In this document: piece by piece, positions 1 to 8,537 of the stretch
Position numbering within the stretch: the first letter of the stretch is position 1
Layout of the letters: the number at the start of each line of letters is the position of its first letter
Source of the DNA: Oscillospiraceae bacterium
GTDB lineage: Bacteria > Bacillota > Clostridia > Oscillospirales > QAMX01
Direction: 5' to 3'
DNA: 64,000 bases
Assembly (NCBI GenBank): GCA_015067825.1
Contig: SVLQ01000001.1
Location: forward strand, 262,485 to 326,484
Notes under the pieces: model-generated
Told to the model about the DNA's origin: nothing
Databases searched by the model: none
The model's input: only the letters and a program-made list of their open reading frames with translations
Position numbers and translations under genes: made by a program

Positions 1-1181
1 CGCTTGCGCCATCTGCAATTCGTGAGATCCTGAAGGTCACGCAGAATCCGAACGTGATCTCCTTTGCCGCCGGCAATCCGGCTGCCGAATCGTTCCCGGC
101 CAAGGAAATGGCCGAGATCTCTGCCGACCTGCTCGCCAATAAATACGCGTCCGCTCTGCAGTACGGTATTTCCGAAGGATATGTTCCCCTGCGTGCCCAG
201 CTCACTGAACGTCTTCGCACCAAGCACGCGACCGGCACCGAAAACGACGATTTGCTGATTGTCTCCGGCGGTCAGCAGGGCATCGAAATGACGGCAAAGA
301 TCCTCTGTAACGCGGGCGATACCGTTGTTTGCGAAGCGCCGAGCTTTGTCGGCGCGCTGAATGCGTTCCGCTCCTACGGCCTGAAGCTCAAGGGGATTCC
401 CGTCTGCGAAGACGGCATTGACACAGAAGCTTTGGAAGAGTATTTGAAACAGGACAACCGCGTCCGCCTACTCTACGTCATTCCGACTTTCCAGAACCCC
501 ACCGGCATTACCACAAGCCTTGCCAAGCGCAAACGTTTGATTGAGCTCGCCGAGCAGTACGATTTCCTGATTCTTGAAGACAGCCCGTACTTTGAACTCC
601 GCTATTCCGGCAAGGTTGTGCCGACGATCAAGAGTTTAGATACGACCGGCCGCGTTATTTTCGTCGGTTCGTTCTCGAAGATCATTGCCCCGGGGATCCG
701 CGTCGGCTACGTTATCGCCGACAAGCAGATCATCTCCAAGCTCACGGTTGCCAAACAGGTCAGCGACGTTCATACCAACCTCTTCTTCCAGATGGTCATC
801 TCCGAATACATGAACCGCTATGATCTCGATGCACACATCGAAAAGATCCGCGCATTCTACGTAGTCAAACGCGACGCGATGCTCGCTGCCGCCAAAAAGT
901 ATCTGCCCGCCGAAGTCACCTGCGGCAAGCCCGACGGCGGCCTCTTTATCTGGTGCACGATGCCCAACGGCGCCAACACGATGGATTTCTGCGGCATGGC
1001 CTCCAAACGCATGGTCGCAGCAGTTCCCGGCGCATCGTTTGCTGCGGATGAAAGCGAAATCTCTCCCTCCTTCCGTCTGAACTTCTCACTGCCGACGGAA
1101 GAACAGATCAACAAAGGTATGCAGATCCTCGGCGAAGCTGCCGCGGATTATCTGGCCGAACTCAAGAAAGCAGGGAAATAA
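1..1181 (+). CDS. PLP-dependent aminotransferase, 5' end cut by window
   Basis: Fold-type I PLP aminotransferase of the class I/II group that includes 2-aminoadipate aminotransferase and the catalytic half of MocR regulators. The reading frame is open from base 3 (first residues LAPSAIREIL), so the GTG at 54 is internal and the true start lies left of the window. Visible family marks are the N-terminal 'ISFAAGNPA', the 'SGGQQGIEM' cofactor loop, 'PTFQNPTG' and 'ILEDSPYFELRY' with the conserved Asn and Asp, and the Schiff-base lysine in 'GSFSKIIAPGIRVGY'. No N-terminal wHTH domain can be judged because of the cut. It ends two bases before trpS, so the two are cotranscribed. The amino acid substrate cannot be deduced. 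Confidence 0.9.
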   Translation, partial: LAPSAIREILKVTQNPNVISFAAGNPAAESFPAKEMAEISADLLANKYASALQYGISEGYVPLRAQLTERLRTKHATGTENDDLLIVSGGQQGIEMTAKILCNAGDTVVCEAPSFVGALNAFRSYGLKLKGIPVCEDGIDTEALEEYLKQDNRVRLLYVIPTFQNPTGITTSLAKRKRLIELAEQYDFLILEDSPYFELRYSGKVVPTIKSLDTTGRVIFVGSFSKIIAPGIRVGYVIADKQIISKLTVAKQVSDVHTNLFFQMVISEYMNRYDLDAHIEKIRAFYVVKRDAMLAAAKKYLPAEVTCGKPDGGLFIWCTMPNGANTMDFCGMASKRMVAAVPGASFAADESEISPSFRLNFSLPTEEQINKGMQILGEAAADYLAELKKAGK

Positions 1182-1183
1182 GT

Positions 1184-2200
1184 ATGGAAAACACCGAAAA
1201 GAAACTGATCCAATTCAGCGGCATCAAGCCCACCGGCGCTTTGACGCTCGGCTCTTACCTTGGCGCGATCAAAAACTGGAAATCGATGGTGGAAGAATAC
1301 GAATCGATCTTCTGCGTTGTCGATATGCACTCGATCACGATCCGTCTCAACCCCGCCGAACTCCGCAGCAACGCAATCGAACAGCTCGCTTACTACATTG
1401 CCGCCGGCCTTGACCCGGAAAAGTGCACACTTTTTATCCAGAGCCATGTTGCCGCTCACGCGGAACTTGCCTGGGTTCTGAATTGCTACACCATGTTCGG
1501 CGAGCTCTCGCGCATGACGCAGTTCAAAGACAAGTCGGCCAAGCACGCCGACAACATCAACGCCGGTCTCTTCACCTATCCGGTGCTGATGGCTGCCGAT
1601 ATTCTCCTCTACAACACCGATATCGTCCCTGTCGGCGAAGACCAGAAACAGCATGTGGAAATCTGCCGCGACATCGCCACACGCTTCAACAACATCTACG
1701 GTGAAGTCTTTAAGTTGCCCACGCCGGTTCTGCCCAAGGTCGGTGCGCGCATCATGAGCTTGTCCGAACCTGACAAAAAGATGTCGAAGTCCGATGACGA
1801 AACCGGCTGCATCATTCTGAAGGATTCCGACGATGTGATCATGCGCAAGTTCAAACGCGCCGTCACCGACAGCGATATGTGCGTGCGCTATGACCCGGTG
1901 GAAAAGAAAGGTATTGCCAACCTGATGTCGATCTATTCGTCGTTCAGCGGCAAGAGCTTTGACGAAATTACCCGCGAATTCGAAGGTCAGGGCTACGGCA
2001 CATTCAAGGCAGCCGTTGGCGAGCTGACCTGCGATGCGATCCGTCCGATCCGCGAGGAAGCCAATCGTCTGCTTAAGGATAAGGCATATCTGGAAGAAAT
2101 CTATTCTGCCGGTGCGGCAAAAGCAGCCCGCATGGCCTCGAGAATGGTTGATAAAGTTTACAAGAAGGTCGGTTTTGTGAAAAAGCCGCGGTTGTTCTGA
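1184..2200 (+). CDS. trpS: tryptophanyl-tRNA synthetase
   Basis: Charges tRNA-Trp with tryptophan in the cytoplasm (class I synthetase). The 338-residue length is normal for bacterial TrpRS. The HIGH-like signature appears as 'TGALTLGSYLGA' near residues 17-28 and the KMSKS loop as 'KKMSKSDDET' near residue 198. 'MAADILLYNTDIVPVGEDQ' is the typical tryptophan/ATP pocket segment. The ATG lies two bases after the aminotransferase stop, so translational coupling is likely. No T-box leader is possible here because there is no intergenic space; any tryptophan control would have to act upstream of the window. Confidence 0.97.
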   Translation: MENTEKKLIQFSGIKPTGALTLGSYLGAIKNWKSMVEEYESIFCVVDMHSITIRLNPAELRSNAIEQLAYYIAAGLDPEKCTLFIQSHVAAHAELAWVLNCYTMFGELSRMTQFKDKSAKHADNINAGLFTYPVLMAADILLYNTDIVPVGEDQKQHVEICRDIATRFNNIYGEVFKLPTPVLPKVGARIMSLSEPDKKMSKSDDETGCIILKDSDDVIMRKFKRAVTDSDMCVRYDPVEKKGIANLMSIYSSFSGKSFDEITREFEGQGYGTFKAAVGELTCDAIRPIREEANRLLKDKAYLEEIYSAGAAKAARMASRMVDKVYKKVGFVKKPRLF

Positions 2201-2225
2201 TCAACCGAGCTGAAGGAGGCACTCC

Positions 2226-3308
2226 ATGTTTACACATCTCAGCAGCGCCGAACTGCTCCGCTCTCTGTTTGCCTTTCTCTGCGCAATCGCAGTTGCACTG
2301 GCGGCAACGCCGTTGGTAAAAAAGCTGGCGTTCCGTTTGGGGGCAATTGACGTCCCCAAAGACGCTCGCCGCATGCACAAAAAGCCGATCCCGCTTTGGG
2401 GCGGTATTGCCATTTATCTCGGCTTTATCGTTTCCGTTTTGGTTTTTGTCAAGCCGGATTTGGAATTGACCGGGATTTTGATCGGTGCTTCGCTGATCGT
2501 CATCCTCGGCGCAGTGGACGACCGTTACGCGTTGGATGCAAAAGTCAAGTTTTTGGTGCAGATCGTCGCAGCGGTGATTCCAATCGCCTGCGGCCTGCGC
2601 ATTGAAGTTCTCTCGAACTTTTTCGGCGACGACGGCAGCCGTATTGCCCTTTCGTTCCTCTCGATTCCGCTGACGCTTATCTGGATTGTCGGTGTCTGCA
2701 ACGCCGTAAACCTGATCGATGGTCTCGACGGTCTTGCCTGCGGTGTTTCGACGATTGCCGCGCTTTCGACCTTTCTGGTCGTTGTTCAGCACGATGATGC
2801 CGTGACTGCCGTGGTCATCGCCGCTCTCGCCGGTGCCTGCATCGGCTTCCTGCCCTATAACTTCAACCCTGCTAAAATCTTTATGGGCGACTCAGGTGCG
2901 CTCTTCCTCGGCTTTATTTTGGCAACGGTTTCGATCTCCGGCAACTTCAAAATGCACACACTCATCAACTTTGGCCTGCCATTTGTCGTGCTCGGTCTTC
3001 CGATCTTCGACACGGTGTTTGCTATTCTCCGGCGCGTGATCCACGGTAAAAAGCCGTGGGAAGCAGACCGCGGTCACATTCACCACAAACTGATCGACAT
3101 GGGCATGTCACAGAAGCAAGCTGTCGCCGTTTTGTATTTAATCAGTGCGGTTTTGGGTTCTTCGGCAGTTCTGCTCACCAACAGCAACTGGATCAAGATT
3201 TTGATCATGGTCGGTGTGCTTGTGATCTCGGCGGCATTTGCAATTAAGCTCTATCTCCTACGCGAAGCTGCAGCCAAAAAAGAGCAAAAAGAACAGCCGG
3301 AAAAATAG
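2226..3308 (+). CDS. tagO: undecaprenyl-phosphate N-acetylglucosamine-1-phosphate transferase (WecA/TagO family)
   Basis: Polytopic membrane enzyme of the MraY/WecA superfamily that transfers GlcNAc-1-P (or a related sugar phosphate) from a UDP-sugar to undecaprenyl phosphate, starting teichoic acid or other envelope polysaccharides. Diagnostic motifs: 'DVPKDARRMHKKPIP' at the N-terminal cytoplasmic loop, the Mg-binding 'GAVDDRYALD' near residue 96, 'NAVNLIDGLDGLA', 'FMGDSGALFLG', and the C-terminal His loop 'DRGHIHHKLIDMG' that marks WecA/TagO rather than MraY. About 10-11 hydrophobic segments are visible. RBS 'aaggagg' precedes the ATG. The next gene supplies a UDP-sugar epimerase, supporting an envelope polymer role. 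Confidence 0.9.
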   Translation: MFTHLSSAELLRSLFAFLCAIAVALAATPLVKKLAFRLGAIDVPKDARRMHKKPIPLWGGIAIYLGFIVSVLVFVKPDLELTGILIGASLIVILGAVDDRYALDAKVKFLVQIVAAVIPIACGLRIEVLSNFFGDDGSRIALSFLSIPLTLIWIVGVCNAVNLIDGLDGLACGVSTIAALSTFLVVVQHDDAVTAVVIAALAGACIGFLPYNFNPAKIFMGDSGALFLGFILATVSISGNFKMHTLINFGLPFVVLGLPIFDTVFAILRRVIHGKKPWEADRGHIHHKLIDMGMSQKQAVAVLYLISAVLGSSAVLLTNSNWIKILIMVGVLVISAAFAIKLYLLREAAAKKEQKEQPEK

Positions 3309-3345
3309 CCGGCCATCTCCCCGCCCACTGAAAAGGAAGGCCCGT

Positions 3346-4503
3346 ATGAATCAACAAAAACTCAACGTTATGAGCATCTTCGGGACACGCCCGGAAGCAA
3401 CCAAAATGGCTCCGCTTGTGCTTGCGTTGGAAACTTGTCCGCAGATTGCCAGTACGGTTGCCATCACCGCGCAGCATCGCGACTTGCTCGACCCGGTGCT
3501 CTCGCTTTTTGGAATCACACCGGACTTTGACCTGAACATCATGCAGAAAAAACAGACGCTGACTTCCATCGCAACTCGTGCGTTGGAAGGCTTGGAGCGC
3601 GTTTTTTCGGAAGCACGGCCGGATCTTGTTCTCGTGCACGGCGACACTTCCACAGCGTTCATTGGCGCACTTGCCGCCTACTACGCCAAAATCCCGGTCG
3701 GCCACGTCGAAGCCGGACTCCGCACCTACGACCGCTATTCGCCGTTCCCGGAAGAAATGAACCGCCGCTTGATCGCACCGATTGCCGAGCTCCATTTTTC
3801 TCCGACGCCGGCAGCCGCAGCCAATCTGCAAACAGAGCACTGTGACGGTAAGGTCTATATCACCGGCAACACAGCCATCGATACCGTCCATATGCTCGCC
3901 AAAGATGATCATGTTTTCCGCGTTCCGTTCCTGAACGATCCTGCCCTTGATGGCAAAAAACTCGTTTTCATGACGGCTCATCGCCGTGAGAACTATGGCG
4001 AACCGCTCTATAACATCGCCCGTGCCGTCCGCACGCTTGTCGAACGTTTTGACGATCTCGTCGTCGTTTGGCCGATGCATCCGAGTCCGACGGTTCGTGC
4101 TGTCGCGACCGAGATTCTCGGCGATTGCGAACGCGTGATCCTCTGCGATCCTCTGCTTGTCGATGACAGCATCAATCTGATCCGCAAGAGCTATCTCGTT
4201 CTCACAGATTCCGGTGGTTTGCAGGAGGAAGCGCCGTCGCTCGGGAAGCCGGTTTTGGTTCTTCGGGCGGAGACAGAACGCCCCGAAGCGGTCGACGCCG
4301 GAACGGTTTCGCTGATCGGTTCTGACAAACAGACGATCATAGATGCCGTCACAGAGCTACTGACCAACCGGTCGGTCTACGACCGGATGTCGCGCGCTGT
4401 CAACCCCTACGGCGATGGTTTGGCATCCGAGCGTATTGTCAGCGCAATTCTGCACCATTTCGGTCTCGGTTCTGCACCGGCTGAATTTTGCCCGCGCGGA
4501 TAA
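3346..4503 (+). CDS. mnaA: UDP-N-acetylglucosamine 2-epimerase (non-hydrolysing)
   Basis: Interconverts UDP-GlcNAc and UDP-ManNAc, the precursor of ManNAc-containing wall polymers. The ATG at 3346 is chosen because it follows an 'aaggaagg' RBS and gives the canonical start 'KLNVMSIFGTRPEATKMAPL'; the frame is open further upstream but that would overlap tagO. The 385-residue length fits the family. Recognisable pieces: 'VHGDTSTAF', 'VGHVEAGLRT' and 'FPEEMNRRL' around the active site, 'TAHRRENYG', and the UDP-binding 'TDSGGLQEEAPSLGKPVL'. Adjacent to tagO in a typical wall-polymer pairing. Confidence 0.95.
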   Translation: MNQQKLNVMSIFGTRPEATKMAPLVLALETCPQIASTVAITAQHRDLLDPVLSLFGITPDFDLNIMQKKQTLTSIATRALEGLERVFSEARPDLVLVHGDTSTAFIGALAAYYAKIPVGHVEAGLRTYDRYSPFPEEMNRRLIAPIAELHFSPTPAAAANLQTEHCDGKVYITGNTAIDTVHMLAKDDHVFRVPFLNDPALDGKKLVFMTAHRRENYGEPLYNIARAVRTLVERFDDLVVVWPMHPSPTVRAVATEILGDCERVILCDPLLVDDSINLIRKSYLVLTDSGGLQEEAPSLGKPVLVLRAETERPEAVDAGTVSLIGSDKQTIIDAVTELLTNRSVYDRMSRAVNPYGDGLASERIVSAILHHFGLGSAPAEFCPRG

Positions 4504-4533
4504 GCGAACTTCAACGGAAGGAGGAAGAGACGC

Positions 4534-5286
4534 TTGCAATCCAAAAAGTCAGCATTTTTGGTGATTGGCACCACAGCCTTTGTTATTTTTGCATTGTTTT
4601 TTGTTTTTTGGCTCTCTTCCCGTCATTCCGGTCCTAAACCCGATATTCAGGTTCCGTCGCCTTCTCACACCGAGCCAAGTGCACCGCCGAATCTGGCGTT
4701 ACTCAACGATCCGGAAGAATACATGGTTTTTGATTTGCGCGCAGAAAACGTCGGCCAAATTCTTGCAGCCTTAAAGACGCCGGACGCCTACAGTCTGACG
4801 CTGCTTTCATCGGTCTATGCTGGCGGACAGAAGGCAGATACGCAGGTATCGCTCTTCTTCCTCGACGGTCTGACGCGCCTCTCGCTCGCCGATTCCAGAC
4901 CCCAGCGCGAGCTGCTGTTGACAGATTCCCATGTTTACAGCTGGACTGCTGACAGACCGACCGTCACAAAGCTGCCGCTCGGATCGTTTGATGCGGTGCG
5001 CAGTGCCAAAATGCCCGATCTGCAAACGCTGATTGCTTGCCCCGTTGACCGCATTGATTCTGCCGAATTTGTCGAATATGGCAGGCTTTGGACCATTCGT
5101 GTCCGGTATACAAACGATTTCGGGCAGACAGAATGCAGTTATGTAGCCATTGACAGCGGCTTGATTACGCACAACGAAGTCTATGAAGATGGTGTTTTGG
5201 TTTTGGAAATGACCGTTACCGCGCTTTCTTTTTCTGAACCGGAACCGAGCATATTTTATTTACCAGACGGTTCTACTCCGGAGTGA
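4534..5286 (+). CDS. membrane-anchored extracytoplasmic protein, function unknown
   Basis: Starts at TTG with a strong 'ggaaggagg' RBS eight or more bases upstream. One N-terminal hydrophobic segment (about residues 9-28, 'FLVIGTTAFVIFALFFVFW') is followed by a Pro/Ser-rich linker and an approximately 190-residue extracytoplasmic domain rich in beta-strand patterns. There is no Cys at the end of the segment, so it is an anchored protein rather than a lipoprotein. It follows mnaA by 30 bases and is probably the last gene of the operon, but no family was recognised. Its 3' end overlaps the convergent gene at 5256 by about 31 bases. Confidence 0.7.
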   Translation: MQSKKSAFLVIGTTAFVIFALFFVFWLSSRHSGPKPDIQVPSPSHTEPSAPPNLALLNDPEEYMVFDLRAENVGQILAALKTPDAYSLTLLSSVYAGGQKADTQVSLFFLDGLTRLSLADSRPQRELLLTDSHVYSWTADRPTVTKLPLGSFDAVRSAKMPDLQTLIACPVDRIDSAEFVEYGRLWTIRVRYTNDFGQTECSYVAIDSGLITHNEVYEDGVLVLEMTVTALSFSEPEPSIFYLPDGSTPE

Positions 5287-5594
5287 GACCAAAGTCCCAA
5301 CTTCGGCAGCAGCAGAGCCGCGACTGCAATGAGCAGTTCCAGATCATCGTCGCAATCGCAAAGGAGCAAAAGAACAACCGCAATCAGCAACAATTCTTCG
5401 TGTTGCGCCAAAAAAGTGCGGATCGGGGTTAATACGCCGGTAAAGGTTTGCAAAATTCCGCCGGATGACGCCGCCGCAGGTGCGGGTTCCAAATGTTTTG
5501 GAGTTTGGGGTTCCGATTCGCCAACTCGTTGCCACGAGGTCGCACGATACGGCCGAAACTCGAGAATCTCATCTGCTCCGCGCTCGTCAAACAA
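5256..5594 (-). CDS. small acidic/hydrophobic membrane protein, unknown
   Basis: Third gene of a tight three-gene operon. A GTG at 5615 is possible, but the TTG at 5594 is preferred because 'gaaggagg' lies 8 bases upstream of it and it overlaps the previous stop by 8 bases (112 residues). A Pro/Ala-rich middle is followed by two short Leu-rich hydrophobic runs separated by the striking acidic cluster 'CDCDDDLE' (first run about 'EELLLIAVVLLLL', second 'LLIAVAALLLPKL'). Small proteins with this hydrophobic-CDxDD-hydrophobic layout are, from memory, common in Clostridia genomes, but I know of no assigned function. The 3' end overlaps the convergent upstream gene. Confidence 0.6.
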   Translation of the reverse strand: MFDERGADEILEFRPYRATSWQRVGESEPQTPKHLEPAPAAASSGGILQTFTGVLTPIRTFLAQHEELLLIAVVLLLLCDCDDDLELLIAVAALLLPKLGLWSHSGVEPSGK

Positions 5595-5940
5595 TTCGCT
5601 CGCCTCCTTCTCCACGATTCAGTACGGCTCGCACCGTGTGCGCTATGCGCACAGCCTGCAATACACGCTCGATCCAATCACCATTTTGGGCGTGGGCAAA
5701 CGGGCGCAGCGCCTCCAGTAGGCGCGTGCGCCGATTCGGTTCGGTATAGCCACGGATCGCCCCGGAAACCACACGCAAAAGTGCCGGATCGATTTCCGAA
5801 AGTCCCGGGATTTGTGGTATAGCTGCCTCCGTTTCGTTTGCAGTGCTACCTGCGCGCAGCGATTTTGCCAGTTCGGCAATTTTCGCCATGCTTTCGGGGG
5901 AATCGAGGATTCGCTGCAGCCCTTCATCCATTCTCTCCAT
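5587..5940 (-). CDS. small conserved protein of three-gene operon, unknown
   Basis: The 117-residue soluble-looking protein begins with 'MERMDEGLQRILDSPESMAKIAELAKSL' style helices (Met, Glu and Leu-rich). It has a central 'IPGLSEIDPALLRVVSGAIRGY' region and a basic C-terminal helix ('NRRTRLLEALRPF', 'ERVLQAVRIAHTVR'). The ATG at 5940 overlaps the TGA of the gene before it (TGATG), and its own TGA overlaps the start of the gene after it. No signal peptide or membrane segment. The Leu-rich helical character suggests a protein-protein interaction role. The family was not recognised. Confidence 0.65.
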   Translation of the reverse strand: MERMDEGLQRILDSPESMAKIAELAKSLRAGSTANETEAAIPQIPGLSEIDPALLRVVSGAIRGYTEPNRRTRLLEALRPFAHAQNGDWIERVLQAVRIAHTVRAVLNRGEGGERIV

Positions 5941-6233
5941 CAAGACTGTCCCCCACCGAGCATCTGTGCGATTTTTTGCGCCAGTTGTTGGCCGTCGCGA
6001 TTTGACTGCAGATAGCGGACCAGCGTTTTTACCGCTTCGGTGTCTCCGTTCTTTAGCCCTTCAGCGGCTTGCTGTACAGCATGACCGCCGCTTTGGCCCA
6101 AGCGATTGACCAATCGTTTGCCTTCTTCCGACGCTGCAAACCTTTGCAGCTCACTCATATGGCTGCGAAGTGTTTTTTCACTTTGTTTGTCCGGCAACTG
6201 TCCGATCAGCTTTTCCAGTTCATTTCCGCGCAT
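5940..6233 (-). CDS. small helical protein, first gene of three-gene operon, unknown
   Basis: A 97-residue hydrophilic, all-helical-looking protein ('ELEKLIGQLPDKQSEKTL', 'AASEEGKRLVNRL', ending 'AQKIAQMLGGGQS'). Two in-frame ATGs exist (6239 and 6233). The second is chosen because 'aaaggtgg' sits about 7 bases before it and abuts the first. The TGA overlaps the ATG of the next gene, so translation is coupled. No cysteine, membrane segment or known motif was found. The dense packing of this gene with its two downstream partners implies joint function. Confidence 0.65.
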   Translation of the reverse strand: MRGNELEKLIGQLPDKQSEKTLRSHMSELQRFAASEEGKRLVNRLGQSGGHAVQQAAEGLKNGDTEAVKTLVRYLQSNRDGQQLAQKIAQMLGGGQS

Positions 6234-6312
6234 ATGCATGCCACCTTTCTGATATCTGCTATTATCATATGCGCATTGCGGTATTTTGCCACTCTTCTCT
6301 TGGGAGGTTTTT

Positions 6313-6813
6313 ATGAAGCACAAAGAGACCCGCACCTCAAATTTAAAATCCGGCTATGCCTTTCTGCTCTGTCTGGCCATTGTGATCGGCACGGTTTTGC
6401 TCTCGCATGCGCTGCCGATTTCTCAGTACCGGGTATTTGTTCAGCTCGCGACCATTCTGTTCGTCGGTGTGATGGTTTATTTCCTGTATCGATTTGCGCT
6501 GACTGTCCACGTCTACAAGCTCGACGACCAGACGCTTTCGGTGTTCCGTGGCGAGGACGCGCATCAAAAAACGCTCGCTGTTCTCACCGGCGAAATGATC
6601 CTGCTGATCGCCCCCGCATCCTACAGCGGTTCTAAAATTCCGACCGGCGAATTCCTCACCGTCAACGCCTGTTCTTCGCCCAACGGCAAGAAAAAGGGCT
6701 ACTGCGTTTGGTGCGATGTCGGTGCGGCGGAAAAATATCGGCTCTATTTTGAACCCAGCAAAGAATTGCTGGAAAAGCTGCAGCAAACGTTTCCCAATCG
6801 TTTTGCCGACTGA
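6313..6813 (+). CDS. membrane protein with two N-terminal helices, unknown
   Basis: ATG at 6313 follows a 'gggagg' RBS at 6302-6307. After a short basic N-terminus there are two adjacent hydrophobic helices (about residues 16-35 and 42-66), then a roughly 100-residue cytoplasmic or peripheral domain containing 'VYKLDDQTLSVFRGED'. The pattern (two helices then a small soluble domain) resembles PH-domain-like membrane proteins, but this is a structural impression only. It is divergent from the three-gene operon at 5256-6233 and is followed 57 bases later by a DUF1015 gene. Confidence 0.65.
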   Translation: MKHKETRTSNLKSGYAFLLCLAIVIGTVLLSHALPISQYRVFVQLATILFVGVMVYFLYRFALTVHVYKLDDQTLSVFRGEDAHQKTLAVLTGEMILLIAPASYSGSKIPTGEFLTVNACSSPNGKKKGYCVWCDVGAAEKYRLYFEPSKELLEKLQQTFPNRFAD

Positions 6814-6870
6814 GAAACTCACAACATCAACAAATCGCCCGCAAACCGGGCACAGAACAGGAGTTATACT

Positions 6871-8064
6871 ATGCCGTCTCTCTTTCACCCCGCTGATTTA
6901 CTGATTCCCCACAACGAATATCTGCCCGCATGGAGCGTTGTCGCCTGCGATCAGTTTACATCCGAACCGGATTACTGGCAGGCGGTTGAAGCGATTACGA
7001 CCGATAAACCGAGCACCTACCACATTACGCTGCCGGAAATCTATCTGAGCCAGCAAACCGACGAGCGCATCGCCGCGATCAACAACACCATGCTCACCTA
7101 TCAGAACTCCGATCTCTTCTGCGAATTTCCCGCATCGCTGATCTACGTTGAGCGTCGGCTCGCATCCGGTGCGGTTCGCAAAGGTTTGGTCGGTGCGGTT
7201 GATCTGGAGGCGTATGATTATCACGCCGGCTCGATCTCGCCGATTCGTGCGACGGAGCAGACGGTTTTGAGCCGTGTTCCGCCCCGTGTCCACATCCGCG
7301 AAAATGCATCACTGGAGCTCCCGCACATCATGCTCTTGATCAACGACAGCGACCGCGCGATTTTCGGCACAATCGACAAGGGCAACGCCGAAGTTGCCTA
7401 CGATTTCGAGCTGATGCAGAATGGCGGTCACATCACCGGTTATGTTCTTTCCGGCAAGACGGCCCAAGACCTGTGCGGTTTGTTTGACAATCTTCCCGGC
7501 TCGCTGAAAATTGCGGTCGGCGACGGCAACCATTCGCTGGCTGCGGCCAAAGCCTGCTTTGAAGCGATCAAGGCAGAAATCGGTGCGGAAGCGGCAGCAA
7601 CCCATCCCGCCCGCTACGCGCTTGCTGAAGTTGTCGATATCAGCGACGATTCGCTGAAGTTTGAACCGATTCACAGAACGGTGTTTGGTGTCGACTCCGC
7701 CAAGCTGCTCGCCTTCCTGCGGGAGCAGAACGGCAACGACTTTGTGATTCCCTATGTTTGCGCAGGTGAAACCGGCAAAGTCGCGATTCCAGCCAATGGC
7801 AATTCGCTCGCATGCGGCGCACTGCAACTCCTGCTCGACCGTTATGTCGCCGAAAACGGCGGTGAGATCGACTACATCCACGGCGATGACACTGCCGCAC
7901 AGTTGGGTTCGCAAGCCGGAAATATTTCGTTCCTGCTGCAGGTCTTTGAAAAAGTTGAACTTTTCTCCATCGTCGACCGTGACGGCACACTGCCGCGCAA
8001 GGCTTTCTCGATGGGCCACGCGGAAGATAAACGGTACTATCTTGAGTGCCGCAAGATTCGCTGA
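6871..8064 (+). CDS. DUF1015 family protein
   Basis: 397-residue soluble protein matching the DUF1015 family as I know it. The start 'LFHPADLLIPHNEYLPAWSV' and the segment 'DYWQAVEAI...TYHITLPEIYL' fit, and the hallmark is 'VGDGNHSLAAAKACFE' (about residues 215-230), equivalent to the D-G-H/N-H-R/S loop seen in ParB/sulfiredoxin-like phosphotransfer enzymes. The biochemical function of the bacterial family is not settled; kinase activity on a small molecule is only an inference from that loop. The next gene begins six bases after its stop. Confidence 0.8.
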   Translation: MPSLFHPADLLIPHNEYLPAWSVVACDQFTSEPDYWQAVEAITTDKPSTYHITLPEIYLSQQTDERIAAINNTMLTYQNSDLFCEFPASLIYVERRLASGAVRKGLVGAVDLEAYDYHAGSISPIRATEQTVLSRVPPRVHIRENASLELPHIMLLINDSDRAIFGTIDKGNAEVAYDFELMQNGGHITGYVLSGKTAQDLCGLFDNLPGSLKIAVGDGNHSLAAAKACFEAIKAEIGAEAAATHPARYALAEVVDISDDSLKFEPIHRTVFGVDSAKLLAFLREQNGNDFVIPYVCAGETGKVAIPANGNSLACGALQLLLDRYVAENGGEIDYIHGDDTAAQLGSQAGNISFLLQVFEKVELFSIVDRDGTLPRKAFSMGHAEDKRYYLECRKIR

Positions 8065-8069
8065 CGCGT

Positions 8070-8480
8070 ATGGACATTTGGGACATCCTGTACGAAAAAG
8101 CACTGAGTGTGCAAAACGGACGAGTAATCTCTCCGTTTGTCGAAGCGGGCGGTGTCGCAGCTGCCATCTTGACGCGTAAGGGCAATATCTACGTCGGTGT
8201 CTGCATTGACACAGCATCCTCTCTTGGCATGTGTGCTGAGAGAAATGCGATTGCCAATATGCTCACAAACGGCGAACATGAAATCGACAAGGTTGTTGCT
8301 GTCATGAGCAATGGCGCTGTCGGTTCTCCGTGCGGAGCATGCAGAGAGATGATGATGCAACTCTCTGCCGAAAGCGGGTCGATTGAGATTCTCACGGATC
8401 TTGCTTCCAAAAAGACGGTGCGATTGGCTGATCTGCTCCCCGATTGGTGGGGCAAGGATCGTTTTGCCTGTCAAAAATAA
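8070..8480 (+). CDS. cytidine deaminase-like zinc hydrolase
   Basis: Small (136-residue) member of the cytidine deaminase superfamily. The zinc/catalytic motifs are 'CAERNAIANM' (HAE-equivalent Cys-Ala-Glu, with the catalytic Glu) and 'GSPCGACREMM' (PCxxC). The Cys in place of His in the first motif is typical of tetrameric cytidine deaminases and of blasticidin-S deaminases; the two cannot be separated here. The ATG at 8070 has no clear RBS and lies five bases after the DUF1015 stop, which suggests translational coupling. A GTG at 8046 is a less likely alternative. Confidence 0.85.
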   Translation: MDIWDILYEKALSVQNGRVISPFVEAGGVAAAILTRKGNIYVGVCIDTASSLGMCAERNAIANMLTNGEHEIDKVVAVMSNGAVGSPCGACREMMMQLSAESGSIEILTDLASKKTVRLADLLPDWWGKDRFACQK

Positions 8481-8487
8481 CCATGAG

Positions 8488-8527
8488 AAAACCCTCGGGA
8501 AGAAGTGATTCTCCCGAGGGTTTTTGT
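8488..8527. terminator. bidirectional Rho-independent terminator
   Basis: Stem 'accctcggga' pairs with 'tcccgagggt' around a roughly 11-base loop, flanked by A-run on the left and T-run on the right. It lies between the convergent deaminase-like gene and the YdcF-like gene, so it can serve both. Confidence 0.85.
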
Positions 8528-8537
8528 CTTAAAGATC

